A DNA stretch of 64,000 nt from Paludisphaera rhizosphaerae (GTDB lineage Bacteria; Planctomycetota; Planctomycetia; Isosphaerales; Isosphaeraceae): the NCBI RefSeq assembly GCF_011065895.1, contig NZ_JAALCR010000004.1, forward strand, positions 248,001 through 312,000, written 5' to 3'. The notes beneath the pieces are model-generated. The model was not told the origin of the DNA and searched no databases. It worked only from the letters and a program-made list of their open reading frames with translations. The position numbers and the translations under genes were made by a program. Shown here piece by piece: positions 35,830 through 45,372 of this stretch; positions within the stretch are counted from its first letter, which is position 1, and every line of letters begins with the position of its first letter.

Positions 35830-38800
35830 GCGCGACGACCGACTACACCATCCCGTTTCGCGGCGACCTCAAGGCGATCGCCGGCGTCGGCTCCGCCGTC
35901 GCGCTGGCGACGCGCCATCCCGAGGCTCGGCCGACCGCCCTGTTCTGGGTCGACCAGGGCGACGACCGCCCGCGATCCCACGGCGAGGAGTTCCCCGGCG
36001 GCGTCACCGCCATCGCCGACAGCGACTCCGTCTGGATCGCCGGGACCGACGGCCATGTCTATCGGGCGCCGCTCGACGGCCCGCCAAAAGCGATCGGCCC
36101 GAAGGTCGGCGAAGCGAAGGCGCTGGCCCTGCTCTCCGACGACCGGCTCGGCGTACTCGTGGGCCGCGAGGTGAGGGTCCTCGCGCGAAAGGACGGCAAG
36201 CTCGCGCAGACGATCGAGCTGCCCGAGCCGGGCTCGACGCTGGCGAGCGACCCATCCGGCAAGTGGCTGGCGGTTGGGACCACCGATGGGCTGGTTTCGA
36301 TCTACGAGGCCGAGTCCTCGGCCGATTTCGCCCCCGGCGACTCCGCCCGACTACACGAAGGCGAAGTCACGGCCATCCTGTTCGAGCGCGACGACCTGCG
36401 TTTCTTCTCGGCCGGAGCTGACATGAAGCTCCTGTCGACCCACGCGCGAGGCAAGCTGGAGCCCGAGGACAAGGGTCGCGCCAACAACCACTCCGATCGG
36501 ATCACGGCCATGATCTGGGGGCCGGAGGACCGCCTGCTCACGGGCAGCCTCGACGGCACGGTCAAGTCGTGGCCGCGTGTCGGAGGGGTCAAGCCGACGA
36601 CGCAGAAGGAGGGCGTGGTCCGAGTCTTGGGGATGGCCCTGGTCAAGCGGCACGGGCGCGACCACCTCGTCGTGGCGGGCGGGGACGACACGCTCCGCAC
36701 CTTCGTCATCGACGCCGCCGGCAAGCCCGCCGGCCTGATGCTCCGCGGCTGCGGCGCGATGGACGCGACCAGGGCAGACCTCGCCGGCGACGACCCCCGT
36801 GCTCGCGAAGCGGCCATCCGTCGACTGGCCGAGTTCGACGACGCGGCCTCCCTCTCGCTCCTCGCCGAGCAGGCCGTTCGCGATCCCGACCACGGCCTGA
36901 GGCTTCTGGCCGTGCAGTCGCTCGGGCAGTCCGACCATCCCAAATCCCCTGCGTTGCTGGAGGGCCTATTCTCGCACGCCGAAGCCGCTGTCCGCACCGC
37001 CGCGTTCGAAGGGCTCCGCCGCCAGCGCGGTCCGGCCGACCTTCGCGTCCTGGACCTCGCCCTCAAGGCCGAGAAGCCCGAGATCGGCAAGCTCGCCGTT
37101 GAGGCTCTGGGGACACTCGCCGGCAAGGACGACCAGGCGCTGACCCGCCTGACCACAGCCCTCTCGGCCAAGACGCCGGAGGTCCGCCAGGCGGCCCTGA
37201 TGGCGCTGGAATCGGCCTACCCGGCCGACTCGCCCGAGGCGAATCTCGCGGCCCTCGGAACGTCCCACGCTGATGTCCGGCGGGCGGCGCTGATGAGGCT
37301 GTTCGCCCGCAAAATGCTGGGCGACGCCACGGTCCAGTCGGCCCTGCGTCGACGCGTCGAGGACGCCGATCCCGAAGTTCGTCGGGTCGCCTTTCTGCTC
37401 TCGCTCCATACCCGCCCCGCCCTGCTCTCCGCCCTGCGCTCGCGCGACCCGGAGTTGGAGCGTCAACTGGCCGACCTCGAAGGCGGCCAGGATCCGTCGT
37501 CCGCGGTCGCGAAGCCGAAGAAGGGCCGCGGCGAGGCTACGACGAAGGCCGAAACGCCGAGCGACGAGGAGTTGACGCCCCTGCTCCAGGCGTCGGCCAG
37601 CAGCGCTCTCGAGACCAGCCTGCGGGGAGCCCGCGGCCTGGCCGTTCTGGGCGACCCCCGGGCCTTCGGCCTCCTGTTGCAGCTAAGTCGCGAAGAGGAC
37701 GAGAAGGCCCGAGTCGAGGCCTGCCGGGCCATGGCCGCGCTCGACGACGCTCGAGGGGCTGAGCGGCTGAGGTCGCTCCTGTACGACCCCTCGCTCGCCG
37801 TCCGAGACGCCGCCTTCACCGCCCTGGCCCGTCTTCTCGAAGACGAGCCCCTCAAAGCGGCCGAAGCCGGGCTCAACGCACCGTCTGAGAACGTCCGCCA
37901 GCGAGGGCTCCAACTCCTGGTCGCCGAGGCGCGCAAGGCCCCGATCAAGAGCCTCGAAGATCGCCCCGCCGCGATGCTGGCCGATGCGCTGAACGACTCG
38001 TTCAAGACGGTCCGATCCGAGGCGTTCAAGGCCGCGCTCAATCTGAAGGTCGGGGGCGGAGGCGCCGCCACGCTTCGGTACGTGATGAGGAGCCAGCACG
38101 CCGACGTCCGTCGCGAGGCGATGACCGAAGCCATGGCGAACGCCGGCGAGCCGGGCGGCTGGGACGCCGTCTTCGAGTTCCTCAACGACCCCGACCCCGG
38201 CCTCCGTTCCGAGGCGTACGAGTTCGCGTCCAGAAAGACGAAGGGGCTGGAGACACTCGACGCCGCCCTGGGATCGCGCTACCCCGACTTGCGCAAAGCG
38301 GCCGTCGACGGCCTCGTCAAAAAACACACGGCCGCCGCGCAGAAGCTGCTCGCGCGGGCCCTGGACGACGAGGAGAAGAACGTTCGACTGGCCGCGTTGG
38401 AGGCCCTCGTCGGGGCCGACGCCCAGCCCGTGTTGCGAACGGCCGTTGAGAACCCTCACGCCGACGTTCGGGTCCGAGCGGCCCGCGCTCTGGCCAGGCA
38501 CGGAGACCCGGCCGCGCTCAAGCCGCTGATCGCGTTGGCGACGGCTCTCGAACCCGAGGAAGAGGAACGCCGCAAGGACTGGTCGAGCCTCGCCGAATCA
38601 GCCCTGCTCGGCCTCGGGCAGCTTGGCGACGCCTCCGCGCTGACGGCCCTCATCCCGCTGATCGACAGCCCGCACGCACCGATCCGCCAGGGGGCGACGC
38701 GAGCCCTGGCCTGGCTCACTCCGGCCGACCGCTCGGCCCCGCTGCGCGACGCCCTGCGACACCACGACGCGGTCGTCCGGGACCTCTCGGCGTTCGGCCT

Positions 38801-41800
38801 GACGCTCCTCGGAGATGCCTCGGCGGGCCCGCTCGTCTTCGCGGATTCGGCGAAGACCCTGAAGCCCTGGGAACGGTTCGCAGCGGCGGTGGCGCTGTCG
38901 GGGACCGCGATCGGCGACGGCTCCCTCGTGGCCGGGCTCGACGACTCGGACGAGAAGATCCGGGCCCGGATCCTCCTGCTTCTGTTGATGATGGAGTGGA
39001 AGGCGCCCCGCGAGGGCTCGCCGCTCGTCCTGGCCGCGCTGGCCGGCCGCGATCCCCGAACGCGGCTCGTCGCGGCCGAGGCCCTGGAGGCGATGGCCGC
39101 CGGCGCGGGGGGCCTCGCCGAGTTCATCGTCAAGACGATCAACGACCGCGGCGGCAAGCTTCCCTGGACGATCCCCGCCGCCGTCGTGGACGACCTGGCC
39201 GAGTTGCTCGTTCACGCTGAGCCTCGCCTCCGCGCCCGGTCGGCCGAGTTGCTCCGGGCGCTGGAGAGTGACGAACAGGCTGCGTGGGACCAGACCTGGG
39301 CGACACACGCCGAGCGCTTCGCCGCCGCGATCGAGGCCCTTCGCAAAGCGGCCGCGAAACGTCGCTCCACAACAGATCAGGCCCCGCCGAAAAGCCTCCG
39401 TGAGCTGGCCCTCGGCGCCTACGTCGGGCTGCTCCGCAATCAGGGCGGGACGCAGAAGGCCGGCGACCCGGCCACGTTGAGAGTGCGGCGATCGGCGCTG
39501 GGCCGTATCGAGACTTTGGCCAAGAATGATCCGACGATCGCCTCGGCCGCCCGCCCGGTGCTGGTGCAGGTCCTGGGCGACCCGAACGCGGCGATCCGCA
39601 TCCCGGCGTTCGAGTGCCTCCCCGTGCTGGGCATGGAGCCCACGACCCTCGCGGCCGAGGCCCTGGCGACGGGGCACGTCGACCTGGGCGTGAAGGCCCT
39701 GGAGATCCTGGCCGCGGGCGGATCGACGGCCGAGGGCCGCCGCGTCCTGGACGAGGCGATGCTGACCCGACGCGACGACCTGGCCATTGAGGCGGCTAAA
39801 CTCCTGATCGCCCGCGAAGGGACGACTCCCGTCGCGACGAGGGCGCTGGAGGGCGCCCACGAACCGCTCCGGAAGGCCGCCGTCGCCTGGCTGGCCGACG
39901 AGGCCGAGAAGGACGAGAAGGCCCGCGTGTCCCTCCGCGCAGCGCTCTCCTCGCGGCATGCGCCCGTCCGCGAGGCCGCCGCGATGGCCCTGGCCGCGCG
40001 GAAAGACGCCTCGGCCTTCGACGCCCTGGTCGCCCTGCTGAAAGCGGCCCCCGATGCGAACGCCGCCCGTCGCTGCATCGCCGCCCTGACGACGCTCGGC
40101 GATCCTCGCACCGCCACGGCTTTCCTCGACCGCGTCGAGAACGATCCGTCCGAGACCGCGCCGGCCGACGAACTCATTCGCGCCGTCGGTGGCTTCGGCC
40201 GGCCGGAGGTCATCGACCGCCTCTTCGCCCTCTGGGACAAGGACCGTAAGCGCGGGCTGCCGGCCTACCAGGCCCTCTTCACGATCAGCGGCCACCACCA
40301 ACGGATCGAGGATCCGGAGGACGAAGCCCCCGACCGCCGTTGGGAGGAGAAGCAACTCCCGAGACGCGACGACGTGCTGGCCCGCCTTCTCGCACGCCTC
40401 ACCGCACCGGGCGAAAAGGGAGCCATGGCGCTCATCCCCGCCGCCCGTTGGTCGCGGTCGAAGGAGGTCGACCCGGTCCTCGCCGGCCTGATCGGCCACC
40501 CGGACGAGGCGATCCGACGCGCGGCGATCGAGGCGATCGGCTGGCGGCTTCGCAAGCGTTCCGGCGACCCGGCCGTCCTGGTCAAGGCGTTGGCCTCGAA
40601 GGATCCCGTCGCGCAGTTGCTCGCGGCCGAGGGCCTGGCTCGGGTCGGGCGGCCCGAAGGACTCTCGGTCCTGATGGCGAGCGTTGAGTTGGTCCCCGAC
40701 CTGAACCTCCGCCGCCGGGCCGTCCTGGCGCTCGGCGAGTTGGCCGACGAGCGTGCCGCCGAGATGCTCATCAAATTGGCGTCCGACGACGCCCACGCCC
40801 TCAACGAGGCCGCCGCCGAGGCGATCGGACACCTCGGAAAGTCGAAGCACGCCGAGGCCGTCGAGCGGCTGCTCGTACGGTTGGCCGATGGGAGCGGCGG
40901 CGTGGCCTACCAGGCGATCAAGGGGCTCCGCTGGCTCGACACGGCCCAGGGATGGCGGGTCCTCCGCAGGCGGGCCGGCGAGGACTCAGCGCCGCATCGC
41001 GAGATCGCCATCGAACAACTCGCCCACAACGACGATCCTGCCACCCGGGATCTGTTGCTCAAGCTGATCCGCGAAGACATCTCGAACGAGGAGCAGGCGT
41101 ACGCCGCGGCCCGCAAACTCTGGGGCCCGGACGCTCTCGAACCCGACGAGGCCCTGCTCCAGAGTGTGTACCCCGAGGGCTTCGAGGAGTACGACGAGGC
41201 CCTGAAACGCGGCTCCGAGCGTTCCTCCCCCTCCCGGATTTTCGCCATTCTTCCCTCCTGTGAGGACGACGACGTCCGCAAGGCTCTGGCGCGGGCGCTT
41301 CTGACGCGGAAGGACGTGCCGACCGCCGAGGCCAGGGACGCTCTCGACAGCCTGGACCCGGCCGTTTCGGGCCTCGCGGCGCACATTCTCGGCCGGTCCG
41401 GCGAGGCCGCGAAGGGTGGCGCGAAGTCGGTCGAAACGACGCTGACGCGCTGGTGGAAAGCCTGGGTCGATCGGCGCAAGACTTCGCGAACGGTCGGCCT
41501 GGGAGATGACGACGCTCAAGCTCTCGTCGAATGTCTGGGCCTCGTCGCCTGGGCCGCAGGACGACTGGGCGTCGGAGGAGAAACCCTGGCCGCGATGGCG
41601 AGCCTCCCCGAGGCGGATCGCCAGGCCGTCGAGATGCGACGGTCGGCCGTGGAGGCGCTCGCGGCCTCGCCCGCGAGAAAGCTCGCCGTCGCCGCTCTGG
41701 AGGAAGCCGTCTCGACTACTGGCCCCGAGACCCGAGCGCTCGCGGCCCAGATCGTGACCGAGGACGCGCCTGACAAGGCCTTACCGCTTGCGGAGAAGCT

Positions 41801-42173
41801 CCTGGCCGACCGCTGGGCCTTCGATCGGGTGGCTCGCGGTAGGTCTGCACGGCTCTCGAACGTCCTCCGCCAGGCCTCGCGCCAGAGCCATTACCAGGGC
41901 GTCGCGCTGCCGTATCTCGTCGCGCAAAAGGACGTGGAGGGCCTGGCCGCCGTCGCCGGGGATCGTTCCGCGGCCGAAGGCGCGCGGCTCGGCGCGATCG
42001 AGGCGCTCGCCGCGCTTGCGACGGAGCCGGCCGAGGACGTCCTCCGCAAGATCGGCCTCGATGAGCGCGAGGAGGAAGACCTCCGCAAGGCCGCCTGGCG
42101 AGGGCTCCGTAAATCGAAGCGGCTCCGGACGCCGAAGCCCACCAAGACTCCAACCCCCAAGGTGAGCGGATGA
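35826..42173 (+). CDS. Giant WD40 beta-propeller plus HEAT-repeat protein
   Basis: 2115 residues. The first 310 look like a WD40/beta-propeller (SVWIAGTDGHVYRAPLDG, LHEGEVTAILFERDDLRFFSAGAD, ITAMIWGPEDRLLTGSLDGTVKSWP, LVVAGGDDTLRTFVI). From about residue 320 to the end there are dozens of HEAT units of about 31 residues with the pattern DPxxxVRxAAxxAL. The start is TTG 35826, overlapping the previous stop (TGA 35827-35829), with GAGGAGG eight bases upstream. The stop overlaps the next gene by ATGA. No enzymatic domain is visible; I infer a cytoplasmic scaffold. It corresponds to the ARM component of the retron class that also has SWIM and RT proteins. Confidence 0.85.
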   Translation: MSATTDYTIPFRGDLKAIAGVGSAVALATRHPEARPTALFWVDQGDDRPRSHGEEFPGGVTAIADSDSVWIAGTDGHVYRAPLDGPPKAIGPKVGEAKALALLSDDRLGVLVGREVRVLARKDGKLAQTIELPEPGSTLASDPSGKWLAVGTTDGLVSIYEAESSADFAPGDSARLHEGEVTAILFERDDLRFFSAGADMKLLSTHARGKLEPEDKGRANNHSDRITAMIWGPEDRLLTGSLDGTVKSWPRVGGVKPTTQKEGVVRVLGMALVKRHGRDHLVVAGGDDTLRTFVIDAAGKPAGLMLRGCGAMDATRADLAGDDPRAREAAIRRLAEFDDAASLSLLAEQAVRDPDHGLRLLAVQSLGQSDHPKSPALLEGLFSHAEAAVRTAAFEGLRRQRGPADLRVLDLALKAEKPEIGKLAVEALGTLAGKDDQALTRLTTALSAKTPEVRQAALMALESAYPADSPEANLAALGTSHADVRRAALMRLFARKMLGDATVQSALRRRVEDADPEVRRVAFLLSLHTRPALLSALRSRDPELERQLADLEGGQDPSSAVAKPKKGRGEATTKAETPSDEELTPLLQASASSALETSLRGARGLAVLGDPRAFGLLLQLSREEDEKARVEACRAMAALDDARGAERLRSLLYDPSLAVRDAAFTALARLLEDEPLKAAEAGLNAPSENVRQRGLQLLVAEARKAPIKSLEDRPAAMLADALNDSFKTVRSEAFKAALNLKVGGGGAATLRYVMRSQHADVRREAMTEAMANAGEPGGWDAVFEFLNDPDPGLRSEAYEFASRKTKGLETLDAALGSRYPDLRKAAVDGLVKKHTAAAQKLLARALDDEEKNVRLAALEALVGADAQPVLRTAVENPHADVRVRAARALARHGDPAALKPLIALATALEPEEEERRKDWSSLAESALLGLGQLGDASALTALIPLIDSPHAPIRQGATRALAWLTPADRSAPLRDALRHHDAVVRDLSAFGLTLLGDASAGPLVFADSAKTLKPWERFAAAVALSGTAIGDGSLVAGLDDSDEKIRARILLLLLMMEWKAPREGSPLVLAALAGRDPRTRLVAAEALEAMAAGAGGLAEFIVKTINDRGGKLPWTIPAAVVDDLAELLVHAEPRLRARSAELLRALESDEQAAWDQTWATHAERFAAAIEALRKAAAKRRSTTDQAPPKSLRELALGAYVGLLRNQGGTQKAGDPATLRVRRSALGRIETLAKNDPTIASAARPVLVQVLGDPNAAIRIPAFECLPVLGMEPTTLAAEALATGHVDLGVKALEILAAGGSTAEGRRVLDEAMLTRRDDLAIEAAKLLIAREGTTPVATRALEGAHEPLRKAAVAWLADEAEKDEKARVSLRAALSSRHAPVREAAAMALAARKDASAFDALVALLKAAPDANAARRCIAALTTLGDPRTATAFLDRVENDPSETAPADELIRAVGGFGRPEVIDRLFALWDKDRKRGLPAYQALFTISGHHQRIEDPEDEAPDRRWEEKQLPRRDDVLARLLARLTAPGEKGAMALIPAARWSRSKEVDPVLAGLIGHPDEAIRRAAIEAIGWRLRKRSGDPAVLVKALASKDPVAQLLAAEGLARVGRPEGLSVLMASVELVPDLNLRRRAVLALGELADERAAEMLIKLASDDAHALNEAAAEAIGHLGKSKHAEAVERLLVRLADGSGGVAYQAIKGLRWLDTAQGWRVLRRRAGEDSAPHREIAIEQLAHNDDPATRDLLLKLIREDISNEEQAYAAARKLWGPDALEPDEALLQSVYPEGFEEYDEALKRGSERSSPSRIFAILPSCEDDDVRKALARALLTRKDVPTAEARDALDSLDPAVSGLAAHILGRSGEAAKGGAKSVETTLTRWWKAWVDRRKTSRTVGLGDDDAQALVECLGLVAWAAGRLGVGGETLAAMASLPEADRQAVEMRRSAVEALAASPARKLAVAALEEAVSTTGPETRALAAQIVTEDAPDKALPLAEKLLADRWAFDRVARGRSARLSNVLRQASRQSHYQGVALPYLVAQKDVEGLAAVAGDRSAAEGARLGAIEALAALATEPAEDVLRKIGLDEREEEDLRKAAWRGLRKSKRLRTPKPTKTPTPKVSG

Positions 42174-44047
42174 GCGACGAGCCCCTGCCGCCGGACGTCC
42201 CCTCCGACGAGCCGCCCGCCGTCGAACGGACGGAGGTCCACCTGGCCTACCACGGCGCGAGCCGGCTGACGACCACCGAGGACTCGGCCCGGCTGGCCCT
42301 GGCCGCCAACATCCTCCGCCCCCCCGCGCGGTTCGACGGCGTCATCAAGGATCCGATCCGCTTCCGCGAGGCGATGTCCGCCCTCTACGCGGTCGTCGCC
42401 AGCGACATGCGGTATCAGCCCAAGGACCGCACGGCGTACCTCGCCTACATGCGGATGAGGCGTGAATCGTCGGGGCTCGACGTCTGGCAGGCCCAGCGCG
42501 AGTATTTCGGCTGGCTCTTGCGGAACGACCCGCTCGCGTTCGTGATCCTCGACCCGGTCGTGACGGTCCATCCCGACGAGGTCTTCTTCGAGGTCTTCAG
42601 CAAGGACGAAGGGGCGTACGCGAAGCTGGGCGTCGACCGCGACTGCTTCTCCAGCGCGACCGACCCAACCTACGGCACGACGAACATCGACTTCAGCCAG
42701 TCGCTCTACCAGGGCCTCCAGCAGATGCGCTCCTATCGGGAGACGAGGCTGACGATTGGCCCCGAGGGCGTGGGGCTGATGACGAAGGCGTCCGGCGAAG
42801 TCCTGGAGAAGACGATCCGCGTGCCGGATTCATGGCTCCGCGGGTTCCTCCAGGTCCAGTCGGCCGCCGCGCTGCCGAGGGACACGTTCGCCCTCGCGCC
42901 GATCGATCTCTACAACGCCCTGCGTCACCTGCGTCTCCACGCCGATGAGAAGGGCAAACGCCGAGGCCTGCGCGTCGAGTTGATGCCCGGCCAGCCGCCC
43001 CGCCTGGTGCTCGAGCCATGGAACGAGGTGATTCCCACGACGGCCGCACCGTACAAGGGGAAGTCGGCGCGGGTCGCAAGGGTCTGGGGACGTCGTCGGT
43101 TGATGCTCCTTCAGCGGTTCCTGCCGTTCACCGAGGAGGTCGACGTCCACCTCCTCGGCAGCGGCCTGCCTAGCTTCTGGGTCCTTCGCGGACGGGGCAT
43201 GACGCTGACGCTCGGGTTGACGGGGTTCACCTCGGCGAACTGGTCGCAGGCGCTGAACTTCGACCTGCTCCTGCCCCGCAAGGCCGAGCCCGGCGGCAAG
43301 TCGCTCGACGCCGTCCTGGAGCATCTCAACGGGCGCTGGTCGGCGGGCGCCGGCGAACTTGCGAAGGCGACGAAGCTCTCCTGGCCGGCATTGACCGAGG
43401 CCTTGCAGCTCGGCTGCCAGCAAGGGCGGATCATGTACGACCTCGCCGCCGACGTCTATCGTTTGCGGCCGTTGACCGACGCTCCCCTCGACCTGGGCCG
43501 ACTGGAGTTCCGCGACGCCCGCGAGCGGGTGGCTCACGACCTCCTCGTGCGCCGCGGGGCCGTCGAGATCGTCTCCGAGAACCGCATCCCCGGCTCGGGA
43601 CTGGAGCTGACGGGCCGCGTGACCGTTAAGGAAGACAACCGCGAATACCGCCCCAAGATGCTGCTGGCCGACGAGGGTCAGGTGACGCGGGCTGAATGCA
43701 CCTGCTCGTTCTTCCGCAAGCAGGGCCTGAAGGCTGGGCCGTGCGTTCATCTGGTCGCGTTGAGACTGGCACACGCCGCCCGCGAGGCCGAGCGGGCTTC
43801 CGGCCGCGCACCGGCGGAGGCGATCACCGCCGAGACCCGCGCGTTCAGCCGCCGCGATGCGAAGGGGGAGGACGTGTACCAGGTCACGCTCGACCGCCGT
43901 CGGCTGAAGGTCCGCTGGGGCCGCGCCGACGGGGATTCGCGGCTCCAGACGCTTGCCTTCGATTCGGTCGACGAGGCGCGGGCCGCCTATCTCGCCCGCG
44001 TCGCCGACCTCGCCGCCCGCGGCTTCCTCGACGCCTCCGCAGGATGA
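42170..44047 (+). CDS. SWIM zinc-finger and WGR-domain protein
   Basis: 625 residues. The N-terminal 480 are of mixed structure, with a winged-helix-like segment near 385-430 (AGELAKATKLSWPALTEALQLGCQQGRIMYDLAADVYRL). The SWIM finger is C510-x-C512-x12-C525-x-H527 (AECTCSFF...GPCVHLVAL). The last 60 residues (about 568-622) form a WGR domain: VYQVTLDRRRLKVRWGRADG...LAFDSVDEARAAYL. Both are nucleic-acid-binding modules. ATG 42170 overlaps the preceding stop, and its own stop overlaps the reverse transcriptase start (ATGA at 44044), so expression is translationally coupled. It matches the winged-helix-SWIM partner of the retron class with ARM proteins. Confidence 0.85.
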   Translation: MSDEPLPPDVPSDEPPAVERTEVHLAYHGASRLTTTEDSARLALAANILRPPARFDGVIKDPIRFREAMSALYAVVASDMRYQPKDRTAYLAYMRMRRESSGLDVWQAQREYFGWLLRNDPLAFVILDPVVTVHPDEVFFEVFSKDEGAYAKLGVDRDCFSSATDPTYGTTNIDFSQSLYQGLQQMRSYRETRLTIGPEGVGLMTKASGEVLEKTIRVPDSWLRGFLQVQSAAALPRDTFALAPIDLYNALRHLRLHADEKGKRRGLRVELMPGQPPRLVLEPWNEVIPTTAAPYKGKSARVARVWGRRRLMLLQRFLPFTEEVDVHLLGSGLPSFWVLRGRGMTLTLGLTGFTSANWSQALNFDLLLPRKAEPGGKSLDAVLEHLNGRWSAGAGELAKATKLSWPALTEALQLGCQQGRIMYDLAADVYRLRPLTDAPLDLGRLEFRDARERVAHDLLVRRGAVEIVSENRIPGSGLELTGRVTVKEDNREYRPKMLLADEGQVTRAECTCSFFRKQGLKAGPCVHLVALRLAHAAREAERASGRAPAEAITAETRAFSRRDAKGEDVYQVTLDRRRLKVRWGRADGDSRLQTLAFDSVDEARAAYLARVADLAARGFLDASAG

Positions 44048-45369
44048 CCTCTCTCATGGCCATGCAACGTCAGACCAACCCGTTCGACCTCTGGCGATCG
44101 ATCGTCCAGGCGGGAGGAATCCAGCCTTACATCAACGCCCAGCTCTCCGAGCGGGGCTTCCTCGTCGCCCGCCGCGAGACCGACGGCATGTCGGAACGCG
44201 AGCTGGCCGATTACAAGAAGTCGCTGAAGGCCGAGGCCGCAGAGCGCCGGCGGCTGCGGCGCGAGGCCTGGGCCGCCTTCCGCGCCGAGCACATCGTCCA
44301 CCTCGGCGACGGCGTCTACTGGAGCGACGAGCCCGGCCCCGATCGCTGGGACCAGCCCAACGCCGAGGTCCGGGCCGCCGAGAACGAGCTGCCGCCGCTC
44401 GACTCCCCGCGGCAACTGGCCGAGGCCCTCGGCCTGACGATCCCGCAGCTTCGCTGGCTGGCCTTCCATCGCGACGCCGCCCGACGGATCCACTACCGAC
44501 GCTTCACCATCCCCAAACGCGACGGCTCCGAACGGGCCATCTGGGCGCCGATGCCTCGGTTGAAGCGGGCCCAGCACTGGATCCTCCGGAACATCGCCGA
44601 GAAGCTCCCCGTCCACGGCGCGGCTCACGGCTTCCTGCCCGGTCGATCGATCCTCTCGAACGCCGCCCCCCACTGCGACTCCAAGGTCGTCGTGCGGATC
44701 GACCTCAAGGACTTCTTCCCGACCGTGACGCTCCGGCGCGTGAAAGGGCTCTTCCGCAAGGCCGGCTACCGCGAGCACGTCGCCACGCTGCTGGCCCTCA
44801 TCTGCACGGAGTCGCCCCGCGAGATCGTCGAGCAGGACGGCGAGACCTACTACGTGGCCCTCGGCCCCCGTTGCCTGCCTCAAGGCGCTCCAACGAGCCC
44901 GGCGATCACGAACGCGCTCTGCCTCCGGCTCGACCAGCGGCTCTCGGGCGTCGCCCGCAGCCAGGGTTGGCGGTACACGCGGTATGCCGACGACCTCACG
45001 TTCAGCCGGCCGGCCGACTCCAAGGAAGCGCCGGGAATCGGCCGGCTGCTGGGGACCGTCCGCCGGGTCGTGGGCGATGAGGGATTCACGATCCACGACA
45101 AGAAGACGGCCGTCGGTCACAACGGAGGCCGCCAGCGCGTCACGGGCCTCATCGTCAACGGCGACCGTACCCCGCGCGCGCCGCGAGAGTTCAGGCGGAA
45201 CCTGCGCGCGGCGATCCACAACCTGGTCACGGGGAAGGAGTCGCCGTCGGCCGAGCCTCCTTCGGTCCTCGCCGGCCGCGCGGCGTTCGTTGCGATGACC
45301 GACCCTTCCCTCGGCAGGGCGATGCTGGAGAGGCTCTCCCAGGCGGTCGAGCGCTCTCCGGAAGCCTGA
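44044..45369 (+). CDS. Retron-type reverse transcriptase
   Basis: 441 residues. RT motifs in order: HYRRFTIPKRDGSERAIWAP (RT1), GFLPGRSILSNAAPH with the retron-specific NAxxH at N206, VVRIDLKDFFPTV (catalytic Asp220), LPQGAPTSPAITNALCLRLD, the active site YADD at 314-317 (YTRYADDLTFSR), and the retron region Y triplet VTG at V366 (RVTGLIVNGD). About 140 N-terminal residues precede the RT core. It should extend msDNA from the branching G of its own RNA. It is last gene of the operon, its ATG overlapping the previous stop. No second RNA candidate lies close to it; the candidate is 11.5 kb upstream in front of the first gene. Confidence 0.92.
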   Translation: MTSLMAMQRQTNPFDLWRSIVQAGGIQPYINAQLSERGFLVARRETDGMSERELADYKKSLKAEAAERRRLRREAWAAFRAEHIVHLGDGVYWSDEPGPDRWDQPNAEVRAAENELPPLDSPRQLAEALGLTIPQLRWLAFHRDAARRIHYRRFTIPKRDGSERAIWAPMPRLKRAQHWILRNIAEKLPVHGAAHGFLPGRSILSNAAPHCDSKVVVRIDLKDFFPTVTLRRVKGLFRKAGYREHVATLLALICTESPREIVEQDGETYYVALGPRCLPQGAPTSPAITNALCLRLDQRLSGVARSQGWRYTRYADDLTFSRPADSKEAPGIGRLLGTVRRVVGDEGFTIHDKKTAVGHNGGRQRVTGLIVNGDRTPRAPREFRRNLRAAIHNLVTGKESPSAEPPSVLAGRAAFVAMTDPSLGRAMLERLSQAVERSPEA

Positions 45370-45372
45370 GCG

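Noticed and set aside
38598-40850. 750-codon open frame antisense to the WD40-HEAT gene
   Set aside because: Arg/Gly/Glu-rich shadow of a repetitive gene; no recognisable domain.
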